Source: Propionibacterium sp. (GTDB taxonomy: Bacteria > Actinomycetota > Actinomycetes > Actinomycetales > Actinomycetaceae). From it: 10,008 nt of DNA. A program made the translations under genes and the position numbers. This document shows, piece after piece, positions 7,689 through 10,008 of the stretch (position 1 is the stretch's first letter; each line of letters starts with the position of its first letter). The notes under the pieces are model-generated. The model saw only the letters and a program-made list of their open reading frames with translations, did no database searches and was not told where the DNA came from. The stretch covers positions 1 through 10,008 of the forward strand of contig JAKECL010000031.1 of assembly GCA_030460725.1 (NCBI GenBank). Reading direction: 5' to 3'.

Positions 7689-8096
7689 TCACCTGCGCTC
7701 GTAGCCGCGCTTGATGTCCTCGTGGTGGCGGATGACCTCGCGCACCATGAAGGACAGGAACTTCTCGGCGAAGTCGGGGTCCAGGCCGGACTCCTCCGCC
7801 AAGCGGCGCATCCGCGCGAGCTGACGGGCCTCGCGGGCCGGGTCCTCGGGCGGGAGGTCGTACTCGGCCTTGATGTGTCCGACCTTCTGGGTGCAGCGGA
7901 AACGCTCGGCGAGGATGTGGATGAGCGCGGCATCGATGTTGTCGATCGTGGCGCGGGCATCGGCCAGCTCCGGGGGGATGGGCACCCCGGCGGACAGATC
8001 AGGCCGGGCGGGTGCCGCAGACTGGCTCAACCCACCGGCACCCTGCGCGGGTGTCCGACGGTCCTGCTCCGATGGAGTCCCGGTCTGCTCCGACAT
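7689..8096 (-). CDS. Chorismate mutase, AroQ (type II) monofunctional
   Basis: This 135-residue protein should convert chorismate to prephenate, the first step toward phenylalanine and tyrosine, in the cytosol as an all-helical dimer. Residues 1 to about 41 are a Ser/Pro/Ala-rich, probably disordered leader, and the helical domain spans about 42-131. Aligned to E. coli AroQ, the active-site residues R11, R28, K39, D48, R51 and E52 fall at R48, R65, K76, D85, R88 and E89 with exactly preserved spacing. The Gln88 position falls at or next to His124-His125 (VIRHHED), so Gln is absent. It resembles the 'high-GC Gram-positive' monofunctional type. No prephenate dehydratase or dehydrogenase domain is fused. 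The ATG at 8096 has GGAGG (8106-8102) five bases upstream. The frame is open to 8246, but the extra 50 residues look non-coding. It converges with the acyl-CoA ligase gene. Confidence 0.9.
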   Translation of the reverse strand: MSEQTGTPSEQDRRTPAQGAGGLSQSAAPARPDLSAGVPIPPELADARATIDNIDAALIHILAERFRCTQKVGHIKAEYDLPPEDPAREARQLARMRRLAEESGLDPDFAEKFLSFMVREVIRHHEDIKRGYERR

Positions 8097-8100
8097 GGTG

Positions 8101-8110
8101 CCCTCCCCCT
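8101..8110 (-). promoter_or_regulatory. Ribosome binding site deciding the chorismate mutase start
   Basis: On the minus strand AGGGGGAGGG precedes CACC-ATG. This strong purine tract selects the start at 8096 over the in-frame ATG at 8246, which extends into the GC-rich leader. Confidence 0.7.
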
Positions 8111-8141
8111 GTCCGGGCACGCTCGTCCCGGCGAACCCATT

Positions 8142-8166
8142 GTGGACCACTCCAGAGTCCACGTGG
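8142..8166. promoter_or_regulatory. Overlapping palindromes upstream of chorismate mutase
   Basis: GTGGAC (8142-8147) and GTCCAC (8157-8162) form a 6-bp inverted repeat with a 9-base centre. The right arm overlaps the 8-bp palindrome CCACGTGG (8159-8166). They lie 46-70 bases before the chorismate mutase ATG, a suitable place for an operator or leader hairpin. Short palindromes are frequent in GC-rich DNA, so support is weak. Confidence 0.3.
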
Positions 8167-8285
8167 GGAAAGTCGAGAGGGCGTGGACGGGAGGGGTGCG
8201 CGTCTACGGCACACCTGCCTCCGCAAGTCCGTCGACCCCGACCCATCGGATCTGCTGGCAGACGAGACGGACTGCGGGGCAGCCA

Positions 8286-8306
8286 TCACTGTCTGACGGT
8301 CAGTGA
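8286..8306. repeat. Inverted repeat with a TGACGGTCA core
   Basis: TCACTG (8286-8291) and CAGTGA (8301-8306) are perfect arms. Overlapping them is CTGAC-G-GTCAG (8293-8303), a perfect odd-centred palindrome. The latter resembles sites bound by dimeric helix-turn-helix repressors such as the TetR family. No such regulator gene is in the window. Confidence 0.35.
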
Positions 8307-8334
8307 CGAACTCCCAGCGGATCAGCATCCAGCC

Positions 8335-8389
8335 ACGATCTCAGCGGCCCTGCCGACGCGATCGGGAAGGAAAGCAGGTGTGAGATCGT
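8335..8389. other. Two-tier stem-loop, possible structured RNA
   Basis: ACGATCTCA (8335-8343) is fully complementary to TGAGATCGT (8381-8389). Nested inside are CCTGC (8349-8353) and GCAGG (8374-8378), separated from the outer stem by a 5-by-2 internal loop. The structure is 55 nt with 9-bp and 5-bp stems and a 20-nt apical loop, which could fold again (CCGA 8353-8356 with TCGG 8362-8365, as an alternative to the lower stem). The strand is undetermined. It does not directly follow a stop codon. Confidence 0.4.
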
Positions 8390-8517
8390 CACTCGATGCA
8401 GGATGACACTGCGCGCCGTGGGAACGAGCCCCACCGATGCAGCCGTCAGGACAATGGGGCGTCTCTGTGAGGGCCGCAAAGGTACTTCCGACCCTGTGGT
8501 TCGCGCCCCGTCGGACC

Positions 8518-8564
8518 TCCGGTCCCGATCTCACCGACCGTCAGCGAGGATCCCAGCGACCGGA
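8518..8564 (-). terminator. Imperfect inverted repeat after clpX, likely terminator
   Basis: TCCGGTC (8518-8524) pairs with GACCGGA (8558-8564). Inside, GATC (8527-8530) pairs with GATC (8549-8552) and TC (8531-8532) with GA (8546-8547), with a bulged G and unequal internal loops. It begins 19 bases past the clpX stop in the minus direction. There is no U-tract. The position fits a clpX terminator. Confidence 0.4.
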
Positions 8565-8583
8565 CCCCGCCCGGGAGCCCCGG

Positions 8584-9837
<1,254 letters not shown>

Positions 9838-9843
9838 GCCGAT

Positions 9844-9852
9844 CCCTCCCCT
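9844..9852 (-). promoter_or_regulatory. Ribosome binding site deciding the clpX GTG start
   Basis: AGGGGAGGG on the minus strand lies six bases before GTG at 9837. It supports this GTG over the upstream in-frame ATG at 9987, which would add 50 residues not resembling ClpX. Confidence 0.7.
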
Positions 9853-9874
9853 CACCTGTCCCGGGCCACGTCCC

Positions 9875-9888
9875 CGGGGCGCACCCCG
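9875..9888 (-). other. Short hairpin in the clpX leader
   Basis: CGGGG (9875-9879), a four-base loop and CCCCG (9884-9888) form a tight stem in the presumed clpX 5' untranslated region, about 38-51 bases before the GTG. An overlapping alternative is the palindrome CCCCGGGG (9872-9879). It is not close enough to cover the ribosome binding site. Confidence 0.3.
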
Positions 9889-9950
9889 AGGTCCACACCG
9901 GTCCGTCCCGTCCCACGCCCGCGCCGGTGGCGCGGAATGTCCCTGTTTCC

Positions 9951-9956
9951 AGCCTA
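9951..9956 (-). promoter_or_regulatory. Possible -10 element for clpX
   Basis: Read on the minus strand this is TAGGCT, followed by GGA. It is the same 9-mer TAGGCTGGA as upstream of the second acyl-CoA ligase gene. It would place the transcript start about 105 bases before the clpX GTG. No good -35 is seen at normal spacing (TTGCCT lies 22 bp away, too far). Confidence 0.35.
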
Positions 9957-9987
9957 TTGCAGCCCGCCGATGAGGGCGAGGCAACAC

Positions 9988-10008
9988 TCAGGCATCCGAG
10001 CGCTTGCC
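9988..10008 (-). CDS. Possible C-terminal tail of the gene upstream of clpX
   Basis: On the minus strand, one frame entering from the right edge reads GKRSDA and then TGA at 9990-9988, 150 bases before clpX. Six residues are too few to identify a family. A clpP gene commonly precedes clpX in actinobacteria, so a ClpP tail is a reasonable guess. The other two frames run further before stopping and look less protein-like. Confidence 0.25.
   Translation of the reverse strand, partial: GKRSDA

Larger units (their letters stand above)
8097..8583. other. 487-bp gap between clpX and chorismate mutase
   Basis: No frame here has protein-like composition together with a ribosome binding site, and no tRNA features are visible. 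It does hold four inverted repeats, listed separately (8142-8166, 8286-8306, 8335-8389, 8518-8564). It is long for a gap between two co-oriented bacterial genes and could carry the clpX terminator, the chorismate mutase promoter and possibly a small RNA. Confidence 0.6.

Noticed and set aside
8322..8534. Small 70-residue minus-strand ORF between clpX and chorismate mutase
   Set aside because: It has no Shine-Dalgarno sequence, its composition is not protein-like, and it spans two inverted repeats.
9838..10008. ClgR- or HspR-type operator upstream of clpX
   Set aside because: I looked for CGC...GCG-type ClgR palindromes and for HAIR-like repeats and saw no convincing match in this short leader.

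Overview
The window is very GC-rich. It holds four complete genes of Gram-positive high-GC (actinobacterial) character plus a partial leading segment. The monofunctional AroQ-type chorismate mutase resembles the high-GC Gram-positive type. The two FadD15-like acyl-CoA ligases use the YTSGTTG/FTSGTTG form of the AMP-binding loop. The valyl-tRNA synthetase is of the 'alternative', archaeal-like class seen in some actinobacteria, and clpX lies at the right edge. Together these suggest a member of the Actinomycetales, most likely Actinomyces or a close relative. The genus is my inference from family resemblance and was not tested by a search.

Layout, left to right. Positions 1-566 are non-coding. 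They hold a degenerate inverted copy of a 22-bp repeat at the left edge, two GC hairpins, a featureless 260-bp stretch, and a striking head-to-tail array of six 22-bp units (358-489). The array ends 7 bp before a plausible promoter. valS (567-3293, +) follows and ends just before a 12-bp hairpin. Next come two tandem paralogous long-chain acyl-CoA ligase genes (3364-5418 and 5593-7602, both +), separated by 174 bp that carry a nested inverted repeat and a possible -10 element. Convergent to these are two minus-strand genes: a small chorismate mutase (7689-8096) and, upstream of it in its own direction, clpX (8584-9837). Between the two is 487 bp without a convincing ORF but with four inverted repeats. 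The last 21 bases could be the C-terminal tail of a gene upstream of clpX, where clpP would be expected.

How the genes work together: this is a housekeeping neighbourhood rather than one pathway. It covers charging and proofreading of tRNA-Val, activation of fatty acids to acyl-CoA by two diverged duplicates, the chorismate-to-prephenate branch point of Phe/Tyr synthesis, and ATP-dependent protein unfolding for Clp proteolysis. I see no phage, insertion sequence, CRISPR, tRNA or defence genes. The least ordinary parts are the 22-bp repeat array with a reverse-oriented copy about 300 bp away, the archaeal-like ValS, a TGF tripeptide where ClpX normally has IGF or LGF, and the structured clpX-chorismate mutase gap.
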